Of a stretch of 64,000 nt of DNA, positions 50,036 through 59,149 are shown one piece after another. The stretch lies in the NCBI RefSeq assembly GCF_943736975.1, contig NZ_CALSFO010000006.1, positions 1 through 64,000 of the forward strand. The letters run 5' to 3'. The notes below the pieces were generated by a model. It was not told the DNA's origin and made no database searches. It saw nothing but the letters and a program-made list of their open reading frames with translations. Made by a program: the position numbers and the translations under genes. Position 1 is the stretch's first letter; the number at the start of each line of letters is the position of its first letter. This DNA comes from Streptococcus sp. Marseille-Q0941. Lineage in GTDB: Bacteria; Bacillota; Bacilli; Lactobacillales; Streptococcaceae.

Positions 50036-50485
50036 ATGACTCTAACAACATTTTTATTGCAGGCGCTGGCGAGTCTGCTGGCTATTATCACTTTTTTAAT
50101 CGTTTTAAATGTCCAACGTTCCATGCTCATCCCCGGTGGAATCTTGGGAATGTCTATCTGGTTGCTCTATCTGATACTCAAGGAGCCAACAAATGTTATT
50201 TTGGCGACCTTTATTGCTGCTGTGATTGGTTCTTGTGTCAGTCAGATTATGAGTATTATCTACAAAACACCAGCAGTTGTTTTTGCATTGGCTATCTTGG
50301 CTCCACTAGTACCAGGTTATCTGTCTTATCGAACGACTTCCTTCGTTGTCACAGGTGACTATAGAAACGCCATTACCAGTGCAATGTTGGTGATGATGCT
50401 GGCCCTTGTTATCTCAATAGGAATGGCCAGTGGTACAGTTGTGCTGAAATTGTATTACTATCTCAAAAAGAATCGGGTTAGCTAG
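50036..50485 (+). CDS. Threonine/serine exporter, small ThrE_2 subunit (DUF3815)
   Basis: 149 residues, four to five spans. TPAVVFALAILAPLVPGYLSYR repeats the pore-like motif of the large subunit (VMPFVPGIALTNAV). It begins one base after the partner stops, with no separate promoter. Confidence 0.82.
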   Translation: MTLTTFLLQALASLLAIITFLIVLNVQRSMLIPGGILGMSIWLLYLILKEPTNVILATFIAAVIGSCVSQIMSIIYKTPAVVFALAILAPLVPGYLSYRTTSFVVTGDYRNAITSAMLVMMLALVISIGMASGTVVLKLYYYLKKNRVS

Positions 50486-50543
50486 GGCTCGATTTTTTCA
50501 TGGCTAGAATGGCTGAAAGAGCGAAGATACAAGGATGGAAATG

Positions 50544-50571
50544 AACTTGATTTGGGGAATCAAGTCTTTTT
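50544..50571 (+). terminator. Terminator before mvaS
   Basis: ACTTGATT pairs with AATCAAGT around TGGGG, followed by CTTTTTT. The mvaS promoter (extended -10 TGATAAAAT at 50593-50601) lies after it. Confidence 0.8.
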
Positions 50572-50647
50572 TAGCTCATTTGACCTCAATTATGATAAAA
50601 TAGAGGTGAACGAATTTTTACAATGAATGATAAAAATAGAGGTAAAT

Positions 50648-51820
50648 ATGAAAATCGGTATTGATAAGATTGGTTTTGCGACCAGTCAATACGTTTTGAA
50701 ATTACAAGATTTGGCAGAAACCCGAGGAATTGATCCTGAAAAATTGAGTAAAGGACTCCTTTTAAAAGAGTTGAGTATCGCTCCGTTAACAGAAGATATT
50801 GTGACCTTGGCTGCCAGTGCAGGAAATTCTATCCTGACTGAAGAAGAGAAGCAAGAGATTGATATGGTGATCGTAGCGACAGAATCTGGAGTCGATCAAA
50901 GTAAGGCGGCTGCGGTTTTTGTACACGGTCTACTTGGAATTCAACCTTTTGCTCGTAGTTTTGAAATCAAGGAAGCTTGCTACGGTGCAACTGCGGCCCT
51001 TCACTATGCTAAGTTACACGTAGAAAATTCTCCTAAATCAAAAGTCTTGGTGTTGGCTAGCGATATTGCAAAATATGGTGTCGAAACTCCTGGCGAACCA
51101 ACTCAGGGGGCAGGTTGTGTTGCCATGTTGATTAGCCAAGATCCACGTGTTATGATTTTCAACAATGATAACGTTGCGCAAACTCGTGATATTATGGACT
51201 TTTGGCGTCCAAATTATTCAACGACACCATTTGTCAATGGAGTCTACTCAACGCAACAGTATCTGGATAGTTTAAAAACAACTTGGGAAGAGTATCAAAA
51301 ACGTTATAACTGTAGCTTGAAAGATTTTGAGGCTATTTGTTTCCATTTGCCATATCCTAAGCTAGCTCTTAAGGGATTGAAAAAAATTCTCGATAAATCT
51401 CTATCTCAAGAGAAAAAGGATTTATTCCAAAAACACTTTGATGAATCCATTGTTTATAGCCAAAAGGTTGGAAATATCTATACGGGTTCACTCTTTTTAG
51501 GGCTTTTGTCTCTTCTTGAAAACTCTGATAGTCTCAAAGCAGGAGACAAGATTGCTCTCTACAGCTACGGAAGTGGTGCTGTATCTGAATTCTTCAGTGT
51601 GGAGTTGGTTGAAGGATACGAGAAGCAGTTACAGGAAAATCGTTTAGAACTGCTAGATCGACGTCAAGCTTTGACTGTTGCGGACTATGAACAAATCTTT
51701 TTTGAGGAAGCGAACTTGGATGAGTCAGGTTCTGCAACGATGTCAGGTTATGAAGGACAAGACTATGCTCTGGTTGAGATTGTAGAACACCAACGTCGCT
51801 ATAGCAAGGTTGAAAAATAA
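50648..51820 (+). CDS. mvaS: Hydroxymethylglutaryl-CoA synthase
   Basis: 390 residues from ATG 50648 behind AGAGGTAA; an in-frame ATG 21 bases upstream has no ribosome site. The catalytic Cys is C111 in EIKEACYGATAAL, with the Glu in IVATESGVDQSKAA and the His in FHLPYPKLALK. It makes HMG-CoA for the mevalonate pathway to isoprenoids, as in other streptococci. It overlaps mvaA by one base. Confidence 0.95.
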   Translation: MKIGIDKIGFATSQYVLKLQDLAETRGIDPEKLSKGLLLKELSIAPLTEDIVTLAASAGNSILTEEEKQEIDMVIVATESGVDQSKAAAVFVHGLLGIQPFARSFEIKEACYGATAALHYAKLHVENSPKSKVLVLASDIAKYGVETPGEPTQGAGCVAMLISQDPRVMIFNNDNVAQTRDIMDFWRPNYSTTPFVNGVYSTQQYLDSLKTTWEEYQKRYNCSLKDFEAICFHLPYPKLALKGLKKILDKSLSQEKKDLFQKHFDESIVYSQKVGNIYTGSLFLGLLSLLENSDSLKAGDKIALYSYGSGAVSEFFSVELVEGYEKQLQENRLELLDRRQALTVADYEQIFFEEANLDESGSATMSGYEGQDYALVEIVEHQRRYSKVEK

Positions 51821-53094
51821 TGAAAAAAAATTGGAATGGATTTGCTAAAAAATCAGCCCAAGAGCGCCTAGAGCTAGTGAAGTCTCAGGCGCTTACTTCT
51901 ATAGAGGCGAAGGACAGTTTAGACCGGAATGAAAATCTCAGTCTAGCAATTGCGGATCAACTGAGTGAAAATGTAGTCGGAACCTTTTCACTCCCCTACT
52001 CAGTAGTTCCAGAAGTGTTGGTAAATGGCCAAGAGTACACGGTTCCTTATGTAACAGAAGAACCATCCGTCGTTGCTGCGGCTAGCTTTGCAAGCAAAAT
52101 CATTAAACGCGCGGGCGGTTTTACTGCTCAGGTTCATCAGCGTCAAATGATCGGTCAGGTTGCTCTCTATCAAGTCCCAGATAGTGATCGAGCTCGTCAG
52201 GTCATTCTGAGTCAAAAAGCGGAACTACTTGAACTGGCCAATCAAGCCTACCCATCAATCGTTAAGCGGGGTGGGGGTGCTCGTGATTTAAGAGTTGAGA
52301 TAGTTTCTGGTGAGACAGATTTTCTGGTTGTTTATCTTCATGTGGATACTCAGGAAGCCATGGGAGCTAATATGCTTAATACCATGCTTGAAGCTTTAAA
52401 ACCTAGTCTAGAGACTCTAAGTCAGGGGCAAAGTTTAATGGGAATTCTATCCAACTACGCAACAGATTCATTAGTAACCGCAACCTGTCGCATCGCCTTT
52501 CGGTATTTGAGTCGCCAAAAAGATGAAGCGCGTGAACTGGCAGAAAAAATAGTTTTAGCCAGCCAGTTTGCTCAAGCAGATCCTTATCGAGCAGCCACTC
52601 ATAATAAAGGAATTTTTAATGGGATTGATGCTCTCTTGATTGCGACAGGAAATGATTGGCGTGCCATTGAAGCAGGAGCGCATGCCTATGCCGGTCATGA
52701 TGGTGCTTATCGAGGTCTCAGTCGTTGGACGATGGATTTGGAAACAGAAGAGCTAATAGGAGAGATGACTATGCCGATGCCAGTTGCTACCAAGGGTGGA
52801 TCAATTGGTCTTAATCCTCGTGTAGTTCTCAGCCATGAGTTGCTAGGTCATCCATCAGCTAAGGAATTAGCTCAAATTATCGTGTCAATTGGTCTTGCAC
52901 AAAACTTTGCAGCTCTTAAAGCTCTTGTCAGCACAGGAATTCAGCATGGACACATGAAACTTCAAGCGAAGTCACTGGCCCTCCTTGCAGGAGCTACAGA
53001 GGCGGAAGTGCCTAAGCTTGTAGAAAGCTTGATTGCTGAAAAAACCTTTAATTTAGAAAAAGCCCAAACACTTTTGAAACATTTAAGATCATAA
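51820..53094 (+). CDS. mvaA: Hydroxymethylglutaryl-CoA reductase, class II
   Basis: 424 residues. ENVVGTFSLPYSVVP near 50, MGANMLNTMLE near 182, ATHNKGIFNGIDA near 256, and the catalytic His region LGHPSAKELAQI near 362 mark class II HMG-CoA reductase. It reduces HMG-CoA to mevalonate. mvaS and mvaA are read from one mRNA. Confidence 0.95.
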   Translation: MKKNWNGFAKKSAQERLELVKSQALTSIEAKDSLDRNENLSLAIADQLSENVVGTFSLPYSVVPEVLVNGQEYTVPYVTEEPSVVAAASFASKIIKRAGGFTAQVHQRQMIGQVALYQVPDSDRARQVILSQKAELLELANQAYPSIVKRGGGARDLRVEIVSGETDFLVVYLHVDTQEAMGANMLNTMLEALKPSLETLSQGQSLMGILSNYATDSLVTATCRIAFRYLSRQKDEARELAEKIVLASQFAQADPYRAATHNKGIFNGIDALLIATGNDWRAIEAGAHAYAGHDGAYRGLSRWTMDLETEELIGEMTMPMPVATKGGSIGLNPRVVLSHELLGHPSAKELAQIIVSIGLAQNFAALKALVSTGIQHGHMKLQAKSLALLAGATEAEVPKLVESLIAEKTFNLEKAQTLLKHLRS

Positions 53095-53127
53095 AAAAAA
53101 CTCAGACTGATTCAGTCCGAGTTTTTT
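53091..53127 (+). terminator. Terminator after mvaA
   Basis: AAACTCAGACTG pairs with CAGTCCGAGTTT with one mismatch and is followed by a run of T. Confidence 0.85.
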
Positions 53128-53131
53128 TGTT

Positions 53132-53156
53132 TATACTCAATGAAAATCAAAGAGCA
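53132..53156 (-). repeat. BOX fragment (boxC terminal part only)
   Basis: About 25 bases match the outer end of the BOX elements at 9120 and 63343 (TATACTCAATGAAAATCAAA). It ends at the scrR stop codon. The rest of the element is missing. Confidence 0.75.
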
Positions 53157-54122
53157 TTAGATACTTTTACCTGGTAAGAGACTAACTGGTAAGAAATAAT
53201 CTGTTGTGGCTACCTCTTTACCCTCAATTTTTTGCAGTAGTAAATCAACTGTCAGGCGAGCAATTTCTTCCAAGGGTTGTTTAATGGTCGTGAGGTGAGG
53301 ATAGAAATTTTCAATGAAATAAGTTCCATCGTAGCCAATTACCTTAAGCTGGTCAGGAACAGAGATACCAAGTTCCTGAGCAATTTTAATAACCAAAATA
53401 GCTGTCAAATCATCCGATGCAAAGATGGCGTCGGGTTTTTGTTTGATTAGGATATTTTTGATTTCCATTTCCTTACGAAGGGGTGAAAAGTCACTGGAAA
53501 CATTGATAATAGGAGCCTTTGGTAAAATAGAAGCGAAACCTGCATGACGAAGACCAGTTGGAGAGTTGGAATTGTCATTTCCTGTAATCATGATGATCGA
53601 TTTGGCACCGGTTTTAGCCAAGGTCTGAGCAGCTAGGACTCCGCCAGCGTAGTTATCAGAAGAAACGACAGGAATATCTGGAGATAGGTTACGGTCAAAG
53701 GAGATGATAGGAGCCGTCACGCGATTGTAATCTTCGATACCTAAGTTATGACTTCCTGAAATGATACCGTCCACCTGATTGGCTTCCAACATTTCGATGT
53801 ATTCTCGCTCTTTTTCTGAATCGTGCTCACTATTACAAATAATCGTCTTATAGCCTTTTTTGAAGAGTTCGTGTTCCAATTTGTCAATCAATTCAGCATA
53901 GAACACATGGCTAATTTTAGGGAAAATCAAACCGATTAACTTGGCAGACTTTCCTTGAAGACTGCGAGCTAAATTATTGGGTTTATAGCCTAGCTCACGC
54001 ATAGCATCCTTAACTTTTTGGATGGTTTTTTCTGACAGATATCCTTTTTTGTTGATAACGCGTGAGACGGTTGTTGGACTAACACCGGCTAGCTCAGCGA
54101 CATCAGTTAGTTTTGCGACCAT
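53157..54122 (-). CDS. scrR: LacI-family sucrose regulator ScrR
   Basis: 321 residues. LTDVAELAGVSPTTVSRVINKKGYLSEKT is the helix-turn-helix and hinge; the effector domain follows. It overlaps the 3' end of scrB by 20 bases, so the two form an operon. It should repress scrB and scrA by binding in the shared intergenic region. The stop codon lies next to a BOX fragment. Confidence 0.93.
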   Translation of the reverse strand: MVAKLTDVAELAGVSPTTVSRVINKKGYLSEKTIQKVKDAMRELGYKPNNLARSLQGKSAKLIGLIFPKISHVFYAELIDKLEHELFKKGYKTIICNSEHDSEKEREYIEMLEANQVDGIISGSHNLGIEDYNRVTAPIISFDRNLSPDIPVVSSDNYAGGVLAAQTLAKTGAKSIIMITGNDNSNSPTGLRHAGFASILPKAPIINVSSDFSPLRKEMEIKNILIKQKPDAIFASDDLTAILVIKIAQELGISVPDQLKVIGYDGTYFIENFYPHLTTIKQPLEEIARLTVDLLLQKIEGKEVATTDYFLPVSLLPGKSI

Positions 54123-55557
54123 ATTCTAATTCGTAGTAAGTTCCAGTTGGGTTTCCAGATTTGATAAGGATTCCCTTTTGATCTTCATGTGGGAAGACAC
54201 GACCAGAAAATACTTTTTCTCCTTTATTGATGAAAATTTCAAAGACTGAGTTGTCAATGAAGATATTGACAGTAGTAGCTTGGTTGTCAATAGGACATGA
54301 GCGAGTAGTTCCAAATTCTTGTGCGTATTGTTCCCCTGCTTGACTACGGTCAACGGTAACTTGACCATTGACAAGATCAAAGCTGATAGAGAGACCCTTG
54401 CCATCTTTATCAGCAAAAAGAACGATTTCGCTTTGGCTGTTGGCTTCTAGATTAAGCTCAAGTTCGTAGCTATTCTTGGTTTCAGAGCGATTAGAAAATT
54501 TTTCTTCTGATTTTCGAAGTTCCTTGATAGCGGCTACAGGGTACTGATATAGTTTGCCGTCTTTGATGGTAAGCTCCTTGACTAGTGAGAAGGTTCCTTG
54601 GTGATCAAAACGGTCAGATGGGTAGGCTACATCTGGTAGCCCAAGCCAGCTAACTGCTAGAGCGCGTCCGTCTGGATCATTGAAGGCCTGAGTAGCGTAT
54701 GCTTCAAAACCATAGTCGAGGTTGTGTAGTTCAGACACATCTACCATACGAGCATTTTCTGGATTAAAGGAAGCACCGATTTTGTACATATTAGGGTAAA
54801 TGTTGTCATAATCAAGAACTTTTTTGTCCAAACCTTGTGGGCAGTAGAGAAGTACAGGCTGTTCTCCGACAAAGACAAGGTTCGGGCATTCCATCATATA
54901 AGCAGTACTGTCATTGTTGAAGTCAAGGTCTCCGACTTCTTGCCAGTTAGTGTAATCATTATCGACAGCCTTGTAGAGACGGACAAATCCTTTTTTCTCC
55001 AAATCCTGACCACCGACGATAGCGTAGTATTGTCCTTTAAAGTTAAAAATCTGTGGATCGCGGAAGTGGTCAGTAGCATCAGCAGGTTGATCAATCAAGA
55101 TTTTTTCAATCTTTTCAATCTTTCCATCCTTGTCCACTAAGGCACCAATCTGGTAAGGATGGCGAATCCAATTTTCATCACGAACATTTCCTGTATAGAA
55201 TAGGAACAATTGGTCTCCAAACTGCATAGCAGATCCTGAGTAAGCACCGTGGCTATCTAAAGGAGTATCAGGTAGAACCTTAACTCCAGTTTCTGAAAAA
55301 TGAACTAAATCATCACTTTCAAGTTGTACCCAAGACTTTAACCCATGAGCTGCTCCGAAGGGGAAGTTTTGGTAAAAGACAACCCACTTGCCATCGAAAT
55401 ATGAAAAACCATTTGGATCATTTAAAAGACCTTGCTTGGGTTCGATGTGATAGCTTGTATGCCATGGAGACTGAGCCATATTTTCTTGAATTTGTTTGAT
55501 TTCTTCTTGAGTCCAATCTTCATAACGTCTGTAGCGACGTTCAGTTGTCCATTTCAT
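54103..55557 (-). CDS. scrB: Sucrose-6-phosphate hydrolase (GH32)
   Basis: 484 residues. GH32 motifs are LLNDPNG (nucleophile D47), FRDPQIF (D167) and MMECPNL (acid/base E223). The C-terminal beta-sandwich (from ~355) ends the protein. It splits sucrose 6-phosphate, made by ScrA, to glucose 6-phosphate and fructose. GGAAGGAT precedes the ATG. Confidence 0.95.
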   Translation of the reverse strand: MKWTTERRYRRYEDWTQEEIKQIQENMAQSPWHTSYHIEPKQGLLNDPNGFSYFDGKWVVFYQNFPFGAAHGLKSWVQLESDDLVHFSETGVKVLPDTPLDSHGAYSGSAMQFGDQLFLFYTGNVRDENWIRHPYQIGALVDKDGKIEKIEKILIDQPADATDHFRDPQIFNFKGQYYAIVGGQDLEKKGFVRLYKAVDNDYTNWQEVGDLDFNNDSTAYMMECPNLVFVGEQPVLLYCPQGLDKKVLDYDNIYPNMYKIGASFNPENARMVDVSELHNLDYGFEAYATQAFNDPDGRALAVSWLGLPDVAYPSDRFDHQGTFSLVKELTIKDGKLYQYPVAAIKELRKSEEKFSNRSETKNSYELELNLEANSQSEIVLFADKDGKGLSISFDLVNGQVTVDRSQAGEQYAQEFGTTRSCPIDNQATTVNIFIDNSVFEIFINKGEKVFSGRVFPHEDQKGILIKSGNPTGTYYELEYGRKTN

Positions 55558-55592
55558 GTTATCATCCTTCCAAAATTTCTACTATCTCAATA

Positions 55593-55606
55593 GTAAACGT
55601 TTCCTC
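55593..55606. promoter_or_regulatory. Candidate cre site ahead of scrB
   Basis: The core AAACGTTT (55595-55602) lies about 35 bases upstream of the scrB start, inside its transcribed leader. The match to the CcpA consensus is partial. Confidence 0.4.
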
Positions 55607-55623
55607 ATAAAAAAGCAAGTCTT

Positions 55624-55663
55624 TTATATCGGATTTAAGAAAAAAATGTCAAACGATTGACAG
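55624..55663 (-). promoter_or_regulatory. scrB promoter and perfect ScrR operator
   Basis: On the minus strand TTGACA (55648-55653) and TATAAA (55624-55629) are 18 apart. The -35 box is one arm of the perfect palindrome TGTCAA-ACGA-TTGACA (55648-55663), a good ScrR operator. The 363-bp scrB-scrA gap holds only such sites. Confidence 0.7.
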
Positions 55664-55826
55664 ATAATTAGGAGCTTGCTTTTATGAAAATCAATGAAAA
55701 TATGAAAGTTTTTGAAAAATACACATAAAAACACGTAGAAACGGGCGTTTTTGAGAGAGTTTTATTAAGAAAGTAGCAAAAACCATCAAAAATTTTAGCA
55801 ATCAAAAAACTTTTTCTGCAAAACGC

Positions 55827-55854
55827 TTGACATATTTTTAAATCGTGATAGAAT
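55827..55854 (+). promoter_or_regulatory. scrA promoter
   Basis: TTGACA (55827-55832), 16 bases, TAGAAT (55849-55854), with TGA before the -10 box. The AAAACGCTTGACA just ahead resembles half of the scrB operator or a weak cre. Confidence 0.7.
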
Positions 55855-55920
55855 AATAATTGTAGGGCGAATAAATCGCTTTCAAACAAGAACAAATTTT
55901 TTATAAGGAGATTTTTGCAA

Positions 55921-57810
55921 ATGACCAATACAGAAATTGCAAAAAAAGTCATCGAAGCCTTGGGAGGACGTGAGAACATCAACAGTGTAGCTCACTGTGC
56001 GACTCGCCTCCGTGTGATGGTAAAAGATGAAGCAAAAATTAATAAGGATGCTATCGAGAACTTGGAAAAAGTTCAAGGTGCTTTCTTTAACTCTGGTCAG
56101 TACCAAATCATCTTTGGTACAGGTACAGTAAACAAGATGTACGATGAGGTCGTAGCTCTTGGTTTGCCAACTTCTACAAAATCTGAAATGAAAGCAGAAG
56201 CTGCAAAACAAGGAAATTGGTTCCAACGTGCTATCCGTACATTCGGTGACGTTTTTGTTCCAATCATTCCAGTTATCGTAGCAACTGGTCTCTTCATGGG
56301 TGTTCGTGGTCTCCTTACTGCTCTTGGGATGACACTTCCAGAAGATGTGACAACTTACACTCAAATCTTGACTGACACAGCCTTTATTATCTTGCCAGGT
56401 TTGGTCGTTTGGTCAACCTTCCGTGTATTCGGTGGTAATCCAGCCGTTGGTATCGTTCTTGGTATGATGCTCGTATCTGGCTCACTTCCAAATGCCTGGG
56501 CTGTTGCTTCTGGTGGTGAAGTAACTGCAATGCAGTTCTTCGGATTTATCCCAGTTGTAGGTTTGCAAGGTTCAGTTCTTCCAGCCTTCATTATCGGGGT
56601 TGTCGGAGCTAAATTTGAAAAAGCTGTTCGTAAGGTTGTTCCAGACGTTCTTGACCTCTTGGTAACACCATTCGTAACACTTTTGGTAATGTCAATTCTT
56701 GGTTTGTTTATTATCGGACCAGTCTTCCACGTTGTTGAAAACTACATCCTTCTTGGAACAAAAGCACTCCTTAACTTGCCGTTCGGTCTTGGTGGTTTCT
56801 TAATCGGTGGAGTTCACCAATTGATTGTCGTATCAGGTGTTCATCACATCTTCAACTTGCTTGAAGTTCAATTGCTTGCTGCTGACCATGCTAACCCATT
56901 CAACGCTATCATTACTGCAGCTATGACTGCTCAAGGTGCTGCAACTGTTGCCGTTGGTGTGAAAACTAAAAATCCAAAACTTAAAACTCTTGCTTTCCCA
57001 GCTGCTCTATCTGCCTTCCTTGGTATTACTGAGCCAGCTATCTTCGGGGTTAACTTGCGTTACCGTAAACCATTCTTCCTTTCATTGATTGCTGGTGCAG
57101 TCGGTGGTGGACTTGCTTCAATCCTAGGACTTGCTGGTACAGGTAATGGTATCACAATCATCCCAGGTACAATGCTTTACATTGGTAATGGACAACTTCC
57201 ACAATACCTATTGATGGTAGCTGTATCATTCGCTCTTGGTTTTGCTCTTACTTACATGTTTGGTTACGAAGATGAAGTAGAAGAGGTTGCAGGAGCAATT
57301 TCTGAAACTGACCGTTTAACAGAAGAAGCAGTAACTGGTAATCTTGTTTCACTTAGCGAAGGTGTCATCCAAACTCCAATCGTTGGTGATGTTGTTGCTC
57401 TTTCAAATGTCAATGACCCAGTCTTCTCAAGCGGAGCTATGGGACAAGGGATCGCTGTGAAACCTAGCCAAGATGTTGTTTATGCACCAGCTGATGCTGA
57501 AGTAACAATCGTCTTCCCAACTGGTCATGCGTATGGTTTGAGAACAACTAACGGTGCTGAAATCTTAATTCACGTTGGTATCGATACTGTTTCAATGAAT
57601 GGTGAAGGTTTCAACCAAAAAGTTAATCAAGGTGATAAGGTTAAAGCTGGAGATGTTCTTGGAACATTTGACTCAGCTAAGATTGCTGCTGCAGGTCTTG
57701 ATAACACAACTATGGTTATCGTAACAAACACTGCAGACTTTGCTTCAGTAAATCCAGTTGCTTCTGGATCAGTTGCTAAGGGTGATGCAATCATCGAAGT
57801 TAAAGCTTAA
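55921..57810 (+). CDS. scrA: Sucrose-specific PTS enzyme IIBCA
   Basis: 629 residues from ATG 55921 (AAGGAG ahead). Order B-C-A: the IIB phospho-Cys is C26 in VAHCATRLR; IIC has about ten spans from ~105 to 445 with GVHHIFN and LGITEPAIFGVNL; the glucose-type IIA domain from ~480 has the phospho-His in EILIHVGIDTVSMNG. It takes up sucrose as sucrose 6-phosphate. Divergent from scrB-scrR. Confidence 0.95.
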   Translation: MTNTEIAKKVIEALGGRENINSVAHCATRLRVMVKDEAKINKDAIENLEKVQGAFFNSGQYQIIFGTGTVNKMYDEVVALGLPTSTKSEMKAEAAKQGNWFQRAIRTFGDVFVPIIPVIVATGLFMGVRGLLTALGMTLPEDVTTYTQILTDTAFIILPGLVVWSTFRVFGGNPAVGIVLGMMLVSGSLPNAWAVASGGEVTAMQFFGFIPVVGLQGSVLPAFIIGVVGAKFEKAVRKVVPDVLDLLVTPFVTLLVMSILGLFIIGPVFHVVENYILLGTKALLNLPFGLGGFLIGGVHQLIVVSGVHHIFNLLEVQLLAADHANPFNAIITAAMTAQGAATVAVGVKTKNPKLKTLAFPAALSAFLGITEPAIFGVNLRYRKPFFLSLIAGAVGGGLASILGLAGTGNGITIIPGTMLYIGNGQLPQYLLMVAVSFALGFALTYMFGYEDEVEEVAGAISETDRLTEEAVTGNLVSLSEGVIQTPIVGDVVALSNVNDPVFSSGAMGQGIAVKPSQDVVYAPADAEVTIVFPTGHAYGLRTTNGAEILIHVGIDTVSMNGEGFNQKVNQGDKVKAGDVLGTFDSAKIAAAGLDNTTMVIVTNTADFASVNPVASGSVAKGDAIIEVKA

Positions 57811-57913
57811 TACTCTTCGAAAATCTCTTCAAACTGCGTCATACTCGCTTTGCCGTACTCAAGTACTGTCCGCAGCTCGATTCCTAGTTTGTTCTTTGAT
57901 TTTCATTGAGTAC
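57810..57913 (+). repeat. BOX element (boxA-boxC, no B module)
   Basis: About 103 bp with the same ends as the other BOX copies (TACTCTTCGAAAATC and TGATTTTCATTGAGTA) but lacking the TGACTTCGTCA boxB core. It starts directly at the scrA stop codon. Confidence 0.82.
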
Positions 57914-57936
57914 ACTACTTTCGATTTAATAGATCA

Positions 57937-57971
57937 AAAAACGAACAAATGTCATGTTTGTTCGTTTTTGT
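57937..57971 (+). terminator. Terminator after scrA and BOX
   Basis: A perfect 13-bp stem AAAAACGAACAAA/TTTGTTCGTTTTT with a seven-base loop. Confidence 0.9.
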
Positions 57972-58069
57972 TTAAATGGTAAAATTTACAGAGGAAAATC
58001 TAAAATATTGAGCAATTTTCAGTCTGGAAATATGCTATAATAAAGAAAAATAAATACAAGAGGTTTATC

Positions 58070-58957
58070 ATGACAAAACTATACGGAAGTTTGGAAGCGG
58101 GCGGTACAAAATTTGTCTGTGCTGTCGGTGATGAAAACTTTAACATTGTAGAAAAAACACAATTCCCAACAACAACTCCTATCGAGACAATCGATAAAAC
58201 CATCGAGTTCTTCTCAAAATTTGAGAATCTTGCAGGTCTTGCCGTCGGATCATTTGGTCCTATCGATATCGACAAAAACTCAAAAACTTACGGGTTTATC
58301 ACAACAACTCCAAAACCTAACTGGGCAAATGTAGACTTACTTGGTGCCCTTCGTCGCGCTCTAAACGTGCCAATGTATTTCACAACAGACGTAAATAGTT
58401 CTGCATATGGTGAAGTCGTTGCTCGTAATAATGCCGGCGGTCGTATTGAGAACTTGGTCTACTACACTATCGGTACAGGTATCGGTGCTGGTGTCATCCA
58501 ACGTGGTGAGTTTATCGGTGGTGTTGGTCACCCTGAAATGGGACACTACTATGTTGCTAAACACCCAATGGACGAGGAAAAAGAATTCAACGGTGTATGT
58601 CCTTTCCACAAAGGCTGTTTGGAAGGCTTTGCGGCTGGACCAAGTTTGGAAGCTCGTACAGGTGTTCGTGGTGAAAATATCGAACTGAACAACTCTGTAT
58701 GGGATGTTCAAGCCTACTATATCGCTCAAGCTGCAGTAAATGCTACCGTAACTTTCCGACCAGATGTTATCGTCTTTGGTGGTGGAGTTATGGCTCAACA
58801 ACACATGCTTGACCGTGTACGTGAGAAATTCACAGCTCTTCTCAATGGTTACCTACCAGTGCCAGATGTACGTGACTATATTGTAACTCCAGCAGTTGCG
58901 GGGAATGGTTCAGCTACACTAGGGAACTTCGTTCTCGCTAAGAGCGTTGCAAAATAA
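58070..58957 (+). CDS. scrK: ROK-family fructokinase
   Basis: 295 residues. ATP motif GSLEAGGTKFVCAVG near 5-19, the ROK signature with GIGAGVIQRGEFIGGVGHPEMGH, and the zinc site CPFHKGCLEGFAAGPS. It phosphorylates the fructose released by ScrB. It has its own extended -10 box (58033-58041), so it can be expressed apart from scrA. Confidence 0.93.
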   Translation: MTKLYGSLEAGGTKFVCAVGDENFNIVEKTQFPTTTPIETIDKTIEFFSKFENLAGLAVGSFGPIDIDKNSKTYGFITTTPKPNWANVDLLGALRRALNVPMYFTTDVNSSAYGEVVARNNAGGRIENLVYYTIGTGIGAGVIQRGEFIGGVGHPEMGHYYVAKHPMDEEKEFNGVCPFHKGCLEGFAAGPSLEARTGVRGENIELNNSVWDVQAYYIAQAAVNATVTFRPDVIVFGGGVMAQQHMLDRVREKFTALLNGYLPVPDVRDYIVTPAVAGNGSATLGNFVLAKSVAK

Positions 58958-58970
58958 GTATAAAAAATTA

Positions 58971-59149
58971 GAGGCTGGGACAAAAGTCCTAGCCTCTTTT
59001 TGATGTTGGATTGTCGAGCAAGACGCAGTGGTTGAGTGGGCTCTACTACGCTGATTTCATCAGCATTTACAACCCTACTCAACTGTGCGGAGGTGGGACG
59101 ACGAAATCGAATTCTAACGAATTACCGATTTCTGTCCCACTCTCTTTTT
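58971..59149. repeat. Multi-hairpin repeat element between scrK and mntE
   Basis: Three stems in a row: GAGGCTGGGAC/GTCCTAGCCTC followed by TTTTT (58971-59001, also the scrK terminator); GTTGAGT-GGG (59031-59040)/CCCTACTCAAC (59073-59083) enclosing GCTGAT/ATCAGC; and a long stem with outer arms GTGGGAC (59093-59099)/GTCCCAC (59134-59140). GGGAC and GTCCC near the ends form terminal inverted repeats. The mntE frame runs into it. Confidence 0.7.

Noticed and set aside
55668..55982. Minus-strand frame in the scrB-scrA gap
   Set aside because: It overlaps promoters and operators and is low-complexity; no ribosome site.
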